A DNA stretch of 13,901 bases from Nitrososphaerota archaeon. GTDB taxonomy: Archaea; Thermoproteota; Nitrososphaeria; Nitrososphaerales; Gagatemarchaeaceae. Under the pieces are notes generated by a model. It saw only the letters and a program-made list of their open reading frames with translations, made no database searches and had not been told where the DNA came from. This document shows positions 7,648 through 13,379 of the stretch, one piece after another. Numbering within the stretch: position 1 is the first letter of the stretch; every line of letters starts with the position of its first letter. The stretch spans positions 1 through 13,901 of the forward strand of contig VBPK01000047.1 in NCBI GenBank assembly GCA_005877225.1, read 5' to 3'. The position numbers and the translations under genes were made by a program.

Positions 7648-8310
7648 TCATCCCTTCTTTTTCACGATGAAGTGGTAGACGCTGTTATCGAACCGCGATT
7701 CGAGCACTTCGTTCCCAGTCTCATCGGACCAACGAGCCATCTCGATCTCCGCGGTTGGGTCATCTGAGACGACGTGGACGACGGCACCGATCTGAGCACC
7801 CGCGATGAGCTCGTTGAGCCTGACTAGGACCGCGGAGCATTCGACTCCGATCTCGAACATTTCAAGGTCGGGAAACTCCGCGAAACAATGAATCCTCATT
7901 TCTTTCAGTCTGCGCTCGAGCTCCTCCTTCGCGCTCGACACGTCCTTCAAGAACTTGGCTTCCTCGAGCAGCCGCAACGGTCTGACCTTCGCGAACCAAC
8001 CAGCCCTGTAAGGGTCACGGTTGAGGAGCATCGGCCTCTCCTTGACGGCCCCGTTGTACTCCAGGATCTCCCCGGTTAGTGGGGACCTCACAACGTCAAA
8101 ATGTCTGGGCCCCTCGATCGCTCCCAGGCTTCTTCCCCTCGAGACCGACTCCCCTCTCTCTTTGAAGGTGACGGAGGTAATCCCGCCGGAGAGCCAGCCG
8201 AGCATGGCGTTGACGCCGACCCGCGCCGTCTCCCCCTCCAGCTCCGCCCAGACGTTGTTTTCTACGTCGTAGAGCAGCTGCTCCGGGAAGTCGCAGTCCA
8301 GGATCTTCAT
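7648..8310 (-). CDS. H-protein-like (lipoyl-fold) domain fused to a TusA-like sulfur-carrier domain
   Basis: A two-domain protein of 220 residues. Residues 1-112 align by eye to glycine-cleavage H-protein: FPEQLLYD, VWAELEG, VGV, then SPLTGEILEYN, and the hallmark NRDPYRAGWFAKVRP. The position of the lipoylated Lys in the ESVKA loop is Arg69 (IEGPRHFD), so ordinary lipoylation is not expected. A charged helical linker (about 112-140, KEELERRLKEM) leads to a TusA/SirA-like domain (about 145-218). It has EIGVECSAVLVRLNE with Cys158 at the sulfur-carrying position (the usual CP is CS here), VVSDDPTAEIEM, and a final YHFIVKK. A role as sulfur carrier or relay is inferred. It converges on the rhodanese gene with a 3-nt gap and lies 37 nt downstream of elp3. 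The start is ATG 8310, with a weak TATA-like CTTATC about 27 nt upstream. Confidence 0.85.
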   Translation of the reverse strand: MKILDCDFPEQLLYDVENNVWAELEGETARVGVNAMLGWLSGGITSVTFKERGESVSRGRSLGAIEGPRHFDVVRSPLTGEILEYNGAVKERPMLLNRDPYRAGWFAKVRPLRLLEEAKFLKDVSSAKEELERRLKEMRIHCFAEFPDLEMFEIGVECSAVLVRLNELIAGAQIGAVVHVVSDDPTAEIEMARWSDETGNEVLESRFDNSVYHFIVKKKG

Positions 8311-8334
8311 CGGGCATTTTCACGCGCCGTGGCT

Positions 8335-8340
8335 GATAAG
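8335..8340 (-). promoter_or_regulatory. Weak TATA-like element of the H-like/TusA fusion gene
   Basis: CTTATC on the minus strand is centred about 27 nt before ATG 8310, so a separate leaderless transcript is possible. Read-through from elp3 is the alternative. Confidence 0.3.
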
Positions 8341-8347
8341 AGTTGAG

Positions 8348-9812
8348 CTATCTCAGCGCCTTCGCCATGTATGGGCCGAGTCTCTCGTAACCCAGAGCTC
8401 TGTAATAATTCCTCGTCCCCACCGCGCTCGTCACGACCATCCTCTTCGCACCTAACTCCTCGCCGGCGACCTTCTCTACCTCTGCGATCAACGACCTCCC
8501 CAACCCTCTGTGTTGCCACGCCTTGTCGCTTCTGCTTCCCAGAGGAACGACTCTACCGTAGACCTTCAATTCCCTCACGATGCAAGAAGATTCCATCTCC
8601 GCTCTGTGAGCCGCGGGGGAGGGATGCCTCATCCTCACGAAGGCGGCTACCCTTCCACTCCTCCCGTACTCGTAGGAGCAGAAGACCTCCTCCCCGGACC
8701 AGTTCGCGGAGATTCCCGCTCCTAACCCCGCCGAGGATCTCATGGGCGGGGATCTCTCGCTGGATCCGCATGATCCTGTGCCATCTCGGAACGAACCTCT
8801 TCATCTCGCTCAACAGTTCGACCGTCGTTTCGAGGTCGTAGGGGGTGTACCTTCCCGCCTCAAACTGCCTCGCGAGGGAGGTGCCGCCGACAACGAGGGT
8901 GGGATAGACCTTCATCATGTCGGGCCTGAGTGCTTCGTCGCTGAAGAGCCTCTCCAAGTCCTCAAGGTCGCTCTGGGGGTCTGCGCCCGGGAGGCCAGGC
9001 ATCATGTGGGCGGTGACCTTCAGCCCCGCGTCGCGCGCGGCTCTGAAGGCTCTGATGGAATCATCCGCTGTGTGGCCCCTATTGCTCTGTGCGAGCACCT
9101 CATCCCTCAGGGACTGGACGCCTATCTCTAGCCGCGTCACGCCGTAGACGAGCATCGTGTCGATCTGCTCGGGCTCGCACCAGTCAGGCTTCGATTCCAG
9201 GGTGAGCCCGACGCATCTGCTCTTCGCCACCTCATTCCTGCCCTGCGCCTCTCCGAGCGATGTCGAGTCTGAGCCATTCAACCCATCGAAGACACCCCGG
9301 ACGAACGCGAGCTGATAATCGAGGGGGACGGCGATGAACGTCCCGCCCTCGATGATCGCCTCAACTTTGCTGATGTCATGGCCATTGCTCGCATACTTCT
9401 CAAGGGATGTGCTCACCTGGCCGCGCGGGTCGAAATCCGATAGGAGGGCGGCCTTCATCCCGGGACTTTCTCGCACGTAACTCTGCGGCGTTCCTTCTCT
9501 GGGTCCCCCTGGGCAGAAGGTGCAGGTGCCGTGAGGGCAGGCAAATGGGGCGGAGAATGCGGTTACGACGACGATCCCGGAGGCGCTCCTCCTCGGATGA
9601 ACCCTCAGGAGATCTCCGAAGGTCTTCCTTCTGTCCGGGGGGAGCGCTGCCAGAATCTCTGCGTTCGAGAGGTAACGGTTCAACGGAAAGAGTCGGGAGG
9701 CCTCTCCCTTCGCTCGGTCAAGTTCTCTTCGAGACGAAATTCGGTTCGAGAGCAGTCTCTCGACTACGAATGAGCGCGCCCTGTTTGAAGCCGAGAGTAG
9801 CTCTTCGGTCAC
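8348..9812 (-). pseudogene. elp3: Elp3-type tRNA uridine(34) acetyltransferase, broken: radical SAM and acetyltransferase parts in different frames
   Basis: Elp3 makes the carboxymethyl/acetyl modification at C5 of wobble uridine, using SAM radical chemistry and acetyl-CoA. The 5' part reads from GTG 9812 to about 8698 (residues 1 to about 372). It carries the radical-SAM cluster Cys92, Cys97 and Cys100 in CPHGTCTFCPGG, DYQLAFV, RCVGLTLESKPD, RLEIGVQS, and the end MRIQREIPAHEI to GNLREL. The acetyltransferase part reads from about 8696 to TAG 8348 in another frame: EEVFCSYEY, IVRELKVYGRVVPLG, acetyl-CoA loop QHRGLGRSL, and GTRNYYRALGYERLGPYM. Crossing needs a +1 shift. The Cys-rich linker usually found between the halves (a KCRCIRCRE-type motif in archaeal members) is absent, so a deletion of 3n+2 nt fits better than one lost base. 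As written, the frame from 9812 runs on to 8553 with a nonsense tail. The break may be genuine or an assembly error. Confidence 0.85.
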
Positions 9813-10054
9813 GTCCTAATCCAGTTCTGCCCTGGCTTCCTCTTTAGGTTGAAGCGCTTCTCGTAGGTTCTCCTGTTCCTAACCTTCGGTACCGCGCTAG
9901 CCTTGGGCTTCGCTTCCAGTTTTGGAGTCTGACTGCGGACTAAAGGGTGCGGTTGCGCATTTCCCCGCCTTGGTGACTGGAGGCAGACAGCACGAGGCTG
10001 CTCTGCTGACTCCCGTGGGTCGGCAACTTGTTTTCTCGAACCTCCTTGGGTCAT
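9809..10054 (-). CDS. Possible small basic protein overlapping the elp3 start
   Basis: A minus-strand frame from ATG 10054 gives 81 residues and ends in TGA that overlaps the elp3 GTG as GTGA. The frame stays open to a TTG at 10171. The last 35 residues are strongly basic (VRNRRTYEKRFNLKRKPG) and use the neighbourhood's preferred codons (AAG, AGG, AAC, TTC). The upstream part is Gln/Pro/Ser-rich and looks much less like coding sequence. I do not recognise it. The 4-nt overlap favours a real coupled gene. Against it, CTAAAG about 30 nt before the elp3 GTG could be an elp3 promoter, making this frame incidental. Confidence 0.35.
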   Translation of the reverse strand: MTQGGSRKQVADPRESAEQPRAVCLQSPRRGNAQPHPLVRSQTPKLEAKPKASAVPKVRNRRTYEKRFNLKRKPGQNWIRT

Positions 10055-10312
10055 CTCATCTCGCTGCTGCTTTAATCCTTTGTGGCAATTCTCGGAGACA
10101 GTCTCAGACGGGGGAGTTTGGGTTGGAACGAGAAGTAAAGAAGAGCCTCGTCTCGTCAATAATGGAGACAACGAGTTTGTTCAGCGTGCACCGGTTCGCT
10201 CGTCTATCCGTCCGTTCGCAATCAGCAATCAGCACTCTCCGAGTTGAAGGGCACCGACCCCTTAGGAGGTGGACGGGCGCTCATGTTAAGAGCTCGTCCT
10301 TCTTCCTATAAC
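9813..10312. other. About 500 bp between elp3 and NOP5 with little recognisable content
   Basis: Apart from the doubtful small frame on the minus strand, I see no gene. I looked for tRNA arms, C/D-box sRNA boxes and SRP or RNase P RNA signatures and found none. It holds a short tandem AATCAGC repeat (about 10220-10233) and one hairpin before a pyrimidine-rich tail (10271-10306). Its composition is less GC- and purine-biased than the flanking genes. Confidence 0.4.
10271..10306 (+). terminator. Hairpin followed by a pyrimidine tract
   Basis: GGACG pairs with CGTCC and GCTC pairs with GAGC around an ATGTTAA loop, with a GGC/T internal bulge. TTCTTCC follows. It may be an intrinsic terminator or the 3' end of an undetected transcript. 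It lies just before the NOP5 TATA box. Confidence 0.25.
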
Positions 10313-10319
10313 CTTTAAG
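10313..10319 (+). promoter_or_regulatory. TATA box of the NOP5-fibrillarin unit
   Basis: CTTTAAG, preceded by AT-rich CTATAAC, predicts transcription starting near 10342, about 9 nt before the TTG start of NOP5. Confidence 0.5.
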
Positions 10320-10350
10320 CAGACTGGGAGGAGGCGATACTCGAAGGAGC

Positions 10351-11541
10351 TTGGCGAACGACGGCGTAATCTACGAGACTGAGGCGGGGCTGATTCTTCT
10401 TAGCGGCGACACGATACTCCAATCCCTCCCGACTGACGAGGAGAAGCTTAGCAGAAGTGAAGCTTACAGGCGGTTGGGAGAGAAGGCGAAGGAGAGAGGA
10501 ATCTCGGGTCTGAAGGTGCGCAGCCGCGAGGCGGCCGATTCGCTCAGAGACTCGGGATTGCAGCCAACCATCCTCGGGGAGGAGGAGGTCCAGGCCCTGG
10601 ACGAGAAGAAGGTGAATCTGATGGTCTCCTCCGGACTTGTGTTGGATGAGCAGGAGGCAATCGCGATGATCAGAAAGACGGCGATCGGGGCAGCGGAGGA
10701 TGTGATCAGGGAGGAGTCCTCGCGCCCCGACCTGCATCTCGTCCAAGCCATCCAGGGACTCGACGACCTCGACAAGTTTCTCAACAACACGATGACTCGG
10801 GTCTCGGAGTGGTACGGCCTTCACTTTCCTGAGCTGACCCAGATGATACAGGACAATCTCTTCCTCTGCAAGTTAATCGTGGAGAGGGGGAGGAGAGACG
10901 GTTTCAACCGAGAGGGGCTGGATGGCAAGGGAATGAGCGAGAAGAAGGTTGAGGCGATTCTGACCGCGAGTGAGAGGTCGAAAGGGGGGGAGCTATCAGA
11001 CAGGGACCTCGAGAGGATAAAGGGGCTGGCAGAGCTAGCCATACGCCTGAGCAGTGAGAGGGAGAAGTTGAACGGGTACGTGGAGTCGGGTATGAAACGG
11101 ATCGCTCCGAACACCGTTGTGGTCGCCGGACCGACGATCGGAGCGAGACTGATGGCAAAGGCCGGGGGGCTGGACAGGCTTGCAGTCCTCCCAGCTAGCA
11201 CAATCCAGATTCTCGGAGCCGAGAAGGCGCTCTTCAGGTCTCTTCGCACGGGGGCGAAGCCCCCAAAGCACGGGATACTCTTCCAACACCAGGAGGTTCA
11301 CACCGCTCCAAAGTGGCAGAGGGGGAAGATTGCAAGGACGATCGCCAACAAGGTTGCGATCGCTGCGCGGATTGATTACTACAGGGGGACTGAAGAGGCT
11401 GGGCTGAGGAGCACCCTCGAGGAGAGGCTTGACCAGATCAAGGTGAAGTACAAGGAGCCACCTCCCCCGAGGAGCTTTAAGCAGAAGAACAGGGAGCTAC
11501 CTCCCCCGAGGAGCTTTAAGCAGAAGAAACGGATGAGATGA
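10351..11541 (+). CDS. NOP5/NOP56-type C/D-box sRNP scaffold protein
   Basis: The scaffold protein that bridges L7Ae-bound C/D-box sRNA and fibrillarin in 2'-O-methylation of rRNA and tRNA. It has 396 residues, normal for archaeal NOP5. The N-terminal fibrillarin-binding domain is at about 1-115, followed by a coiled coil (about 115-250) with WYGLHFPEL (154-162). The conserved NOP domain (about 250-345) shows GPTIGARLMAKAGGL, LPASTIQILGAEKALF and HGILFQHQEVHTAPKWQRGK. The tail is basic and contains a 13-residue repeat twice (369-381 and 382-394). The TTG start at 10351 is the first plausible codon after the predicted transcription start and an in-frame stop at 10309; no ATG alternative precedes the conserved region. 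The stop overlaps the fibrillarin ATG (ATGA, 11538-11541). Confidence 0.95.
   Translation: MANDGVIYETEAGLILLSGDTILQSLPTDEEKLSRSEAYRRLGEKAKERGISGLKVRSREAADSLRDSGLQPTILGEEEVQALDEKKVNLMVSSGLVLDEQEAIAMIRKTAIGAAEDVIREESSRPDLHLVQAIQGLDDLDKFLNNTMTRVSEWYGLHFPELTQMIQDNLFLCKLIVERGRRDGFNREGLDGKGMSEKKVEAILTASERSKGGELSDRDLERIKGLAELAIRLSSEREKLNGYVESGMKRIAPNTVVVAGPTIGARLMAKAGGLDRLAVLPASTIQILGAEKALFRSLRTGAKPPKHGILFQHQEVHTAPKWQRGKIARTIANKVAIAARIDYYRGTEEAGLRSTLEERLDQIKVKYKEPPPPRSFKQKNRELPPPRSFKQKKRMR
11455..11532 (+). repeat. 39-bp tandem duplication in the NOP5 tail
   Basis: Units 11455-11493 and 11494-11532 match at 36 of 39 positions. Each encodes E(P/L)PPPRSFKQK(N/K)R. The three differences are cca/cta and aac-agg/aaa-cgg. 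The unit length is a multiple of three, so the frame is kept. Confidence 0.9.
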
Positions 11542-12200
11542 GAAACCTCTGGAGGGGGGAGGAGGCGGGAAGGGTGAGGCTGGCGACGAGGAGTCTCGCT
11601 CCGGGGACACGAGCGTACAATGAGGAGCTTCTGAAGATAGGCGGGGAGGAGTACCGAACTTGGGACCCCTACCGGAGCAAACTCGCAGCCGCGTTGGTCA
11701 AGGGATTCCCCGATGGTGTGATTCAGGAGGGGGAAAGGGTGCTTTACCTGGGCACCTCGACGGGCACCACACCATCACACGTGTCTGACCTCATCGGCGA
11801 GCGAGGTCTCCTGATAGGAGTCGAGTTCGCCCCGAGGGTGGCGAGAGAATTCATCGAGAGGGTTGCGAGGGTGAGGGGCAATGTGATTCCGTACGTCGCA
11901 GACGCGAGAGAGCCGGACGCATACAGCACGATTGGGAGGGTCGACCTCGTCTACTGCGACATCGCACAGCAGGACCAGACGGAAATCGCGATTCAGAACT
12001 GCAGGGTTCATCTCAGGACCGGGGGAAGTCTGATGCTCGTCGTGAAGTCGAGGAGCATCGACGTAGTTCGAGAACCGGAAGAAATCTTTCGGGAGGAAAG
12101 AAAGAAGCTGGAGGAGGCGGGTTTCGAAGTCACTCAGGTCGTGGGGCTCGAGCCGTTCGAGAAGGACCACGCTATGATTCTCGCGCGGTTTCGAGGCTAG
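11538..12200 (+). CDS. flpA: Fibrillarin-like rRNA/tRNA 2'-O-methyltransferase
   Basis: The catalytic subunit of the C/D-box sRNP. It transfers methyl from SAM to ribose 2'-OH at sites chosen by the guide RNA. It has 220 residues, close to the family norm. The short N-terminal strand region leads to YRTWDPYRSKLAAAL (39-53). SAM motif I is LYLGTSTGTTPSHVSD (69-84), with TST where AAS or similar is common. Acidic residues follow: Glu96 (GVEFAPR), Asp122 (VADAR) and Asp141 (VYCDIAQQDQ). The catalytic Lys is in VVKSRSID, and the family ending EPFEKDHAMI is present. It starts at ATG 11538 inside the NOP5 stop and is translated from the same mRNA, as is usual for this pair. It converges on the RNase HII gene with a 1-nt gap. 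Confidence 0.96.
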   Translation: MRNLWRGEEAGRVRLATRSLAPGTRAYNEELLKIGGEEYRTWDPYRSKLAAALVKGFPDGVIQEGERVLYLGTSTGTTPSHVSDLIGERGLLIGVEFAPRVAREFIERVARVRGNVIPYVADAREPDAYSTIGRVDLVYCDIAQQDQTEIAIQNCRVHLRTGGSLMLVVKSRSIDVVREPEEIFREERKKLEEAGFEVTQVVGLEPFEKDHAMILARFRG

Positions 12201-12201
12201 G

Positions 12202-13335
12202 TTACAGCTTAAGCTGCAGGATTCTCAGCCAGCTCTTCCAGCTCTTCCTCGTGAAATCAGGCATAGAACCCTCCCTCTCGAACCACTGTGAAAGGAACTT
12301 CATCGTTTTGGGGTCGCACGGGTACCCCGAACCGAAGTCGCCGTACCTGGACTTGAGTTTCTCGACCGCCCTATCGCGTTCGACCTTCGCGACGATCGAG
12401 GCGGCTGAGACGATGGGGTACCTGATGTCGGCGTGATGTTCAGCGACAACCTCGCACCGTCTCTCGGTCAGCTCCAACAGCTCGTCCCTGAAGCGCACCG
12501 GATTTGTGTCGGGAGCGTCTACAATGACCTTCTTCGCTCCTAGCTGGTCGATTACGCGTGCCATGTAGGTGGCCTCGAGATAGTTCAGCTTTCGGTACTT
12601 CTTTCCGTGCTTCACGTACTCGTCTATCTCTGGGGGCAGGATGTAGGCTGGTACGGCGTAGGCGGTTATGCGTAGAATCTCCGGGTAGAGTAACCCTCTC
12701 TGCCTAGGAGTCAGGAGCTTCGAGTCTTTGACTCCGAGATCAATCAGTTCCTTCACGCCTTCTCTCCCCGCCGAAACACCGGCGACTACGAGCGGGCCCG
12801 CAACCGAACCCCTTCCGGAAAGAAGTACCGAAAGCTGAACTATCTCGAGGCCCACTACGACGGTCGCCTCACCGGACATGCCCTTGAGCTCCTCGATGAG
12901 AGGGTCGTTCATCCTCTCGTGAACGACCGCTAGAATTGGCTTTCCGCTTGTGATGCAGACACGAAGGCTCCGCCGAAAGTCCGGGCTTGTCAACTCCATC
13001 GGCCCGATCTCGTCGATGACTATCAGGTCTGCCTCCTTCGCGGCCCTCTCGAGTGCCCTCCCCCCCACAGCGGAGAGGTCGTTCAGGTTTACCCTGTACC
13101 TCCCGACCCGTGGCCCCAGCCTACCTGTGACAGACGCGAGCTCCCCTTCGTCGTCCGTCAAGAGGTCGCGGATACGAAAGCCTACCCTCTGACCGCTCAT
13201 CCTCTTCTCGGAGGTCACGCAACCACCCACGACGATACCCCTCGAACGTAGGTTGAGGATGACTTTCGAGAACAGTGTCGACTTTCCCATCCCGGGAGGA
13301 CCCGTCACGAGCCAGACGTTACTCCGTCTCGCCAA
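12202..13335 (-). CDS. rnhB: THEP1-type NTPase joined in frame to RNase HII lacking its first catalytic motif (apparent fusion)
   Basis: 377 residues. Residues 1 to about 161 are a THEP1/NTPase_1 P-loop enzyme: VTGPPGMGKST (Walker A, 10-20), DLIVIDEIGPMEL (Walker B, 103-115) and ILAVVHER (134-141). From residue 174 the sequence is archaeal RNase HII, which removes RNA from RNA/DNA hybrids: GRGSVAGPLVVAG, GVKDSKLL, Asp273 in VIVDAPDTN, Asp303 in HHADIRYP, VSAASIVAKVERD and FGSGYP. The family's first motif, DEAGRG with two catalytic acids, is reduced to GRG, and the THEP1 C-terminus is also missing. Both are replaced by residues 162-173, which come from a 37-bp inverted copy of sequence inside the same gene (residues about 243-255). 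As written, RNase HII should be inactive. Two separate adjacent genes damaged at the junction is more likely than an evolved fusion. The TTG 13335 start is supported by a TATA box 29 nt upstream. Confidence 0.85.
   Translation of the reverse strand: MARRSNVWLVTGPPGMGKSTLFSKVILNLRSRGIVVGGCVTSEKRMSGQRVGFRIRDLLTDDEGELASVTGRLGPRVGRYRVNLNDLSAVGGRALERAAKEADLIVIDEIGPMELTSPDFRRSLRVCITSGKPILAVVHERMNDPLIEELKGMSGEATVVVGLEIVQLSVLLSGRGSVAGPLVVAGVSAGREGVKELIDLGVKDSKLLTPRQRGLLYPEILRITAYAVPAYILPPEIDEYVKHGKKYRKLNYLEATYMARVIDQLGAKKVIVDAPDTNPVRFRDELLELTERRCEVVAEHHADIRYPIVSAASIVAKVERDRAVEKLKSRYGDFGSGYPCDPKTMKFLSQWFEREGSMPDFTRKSWKSWLRILQLKL
12571..12607 (+). repeat. 37-bp inverted repeat, source arm inside RNase HII
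   Basis: In the minus-strand gene frame this segment encodes the tail of HGKKYRKLNYLEA, a conserved RNase HII stretch, so it is in its native place. It matches 12816-12852 perfectly on the opposite strand. The next base on both sides differs. Confidence 0.95.
12816..12852 (-). repeat. 37-bp inverted repeat, inserted arm at the THEP1/RNase HII junction
   Basis: A perfect reverse complement of 12571-12607, separated from it by 208 bp. Read in the gene frame it encodes GLEIVQLSVLLS, which belongs to neither family. It occupies exactly the place of the missing THEP1 end and RNase HII start. Confidence 0.95.
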
Positions 13336-13347
13336 GGGTGAAGCAGT

Positions 13348-13354
13348 GTTTAAG
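13348..13354 (+). promoter_or_regulatory. TATA box of trm1
   Basis: GTTTAAG is centred about 29 nt before ATG 13380, the spacing of a leaderless archaeal transcript. Confidence 0.55.
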
Positions 13355-13360
13355 ATGCGT

Positions 13361-13367
13361 CTAAAAG
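13361..13367 (-). promoter_or_regulatory. TATA box of the THEP1/RNase HII gene
   Basis: CTTTTAG on the minus strand is centred 29 nt before the TTG at 13335. It is 6 bp from the trm1 TATA box, which lies on its far side. The two divergent pre-initiation complexes would therefore occupy overlapping DNA. Confidence 0.45.
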
Positions 13368-13379
13368 CCTTCCAGACCC

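Noticed and set aside
8553..8696. C-terminal tail of the elp3 first frame after GNLRELV
   Set aside because: The residues (Gly/Leu then Arg/Glu-rich) match nothing in Elp3, while the other frame of the same DNA encodes a perfect acetyltransferase domain.
9922..10311. Plus-strand open frame of 129 codons in the elp3-NOP5 gap
   Set aside because: It has no recognisable motif or start signal, its codon use is unlike the neighbours, and it overlaps the NOP5 promoter region.
9849..10312. Structured RNA gene (tRNA, SRP RNA, RNase P RNA, C/D sRNA) in the long gap
   Set aside because: I found no cloverleaf arms, no paired C/D boxes and none of the conserved SRP or RNase P sequence blocks. A covariance-model search would be decisive.
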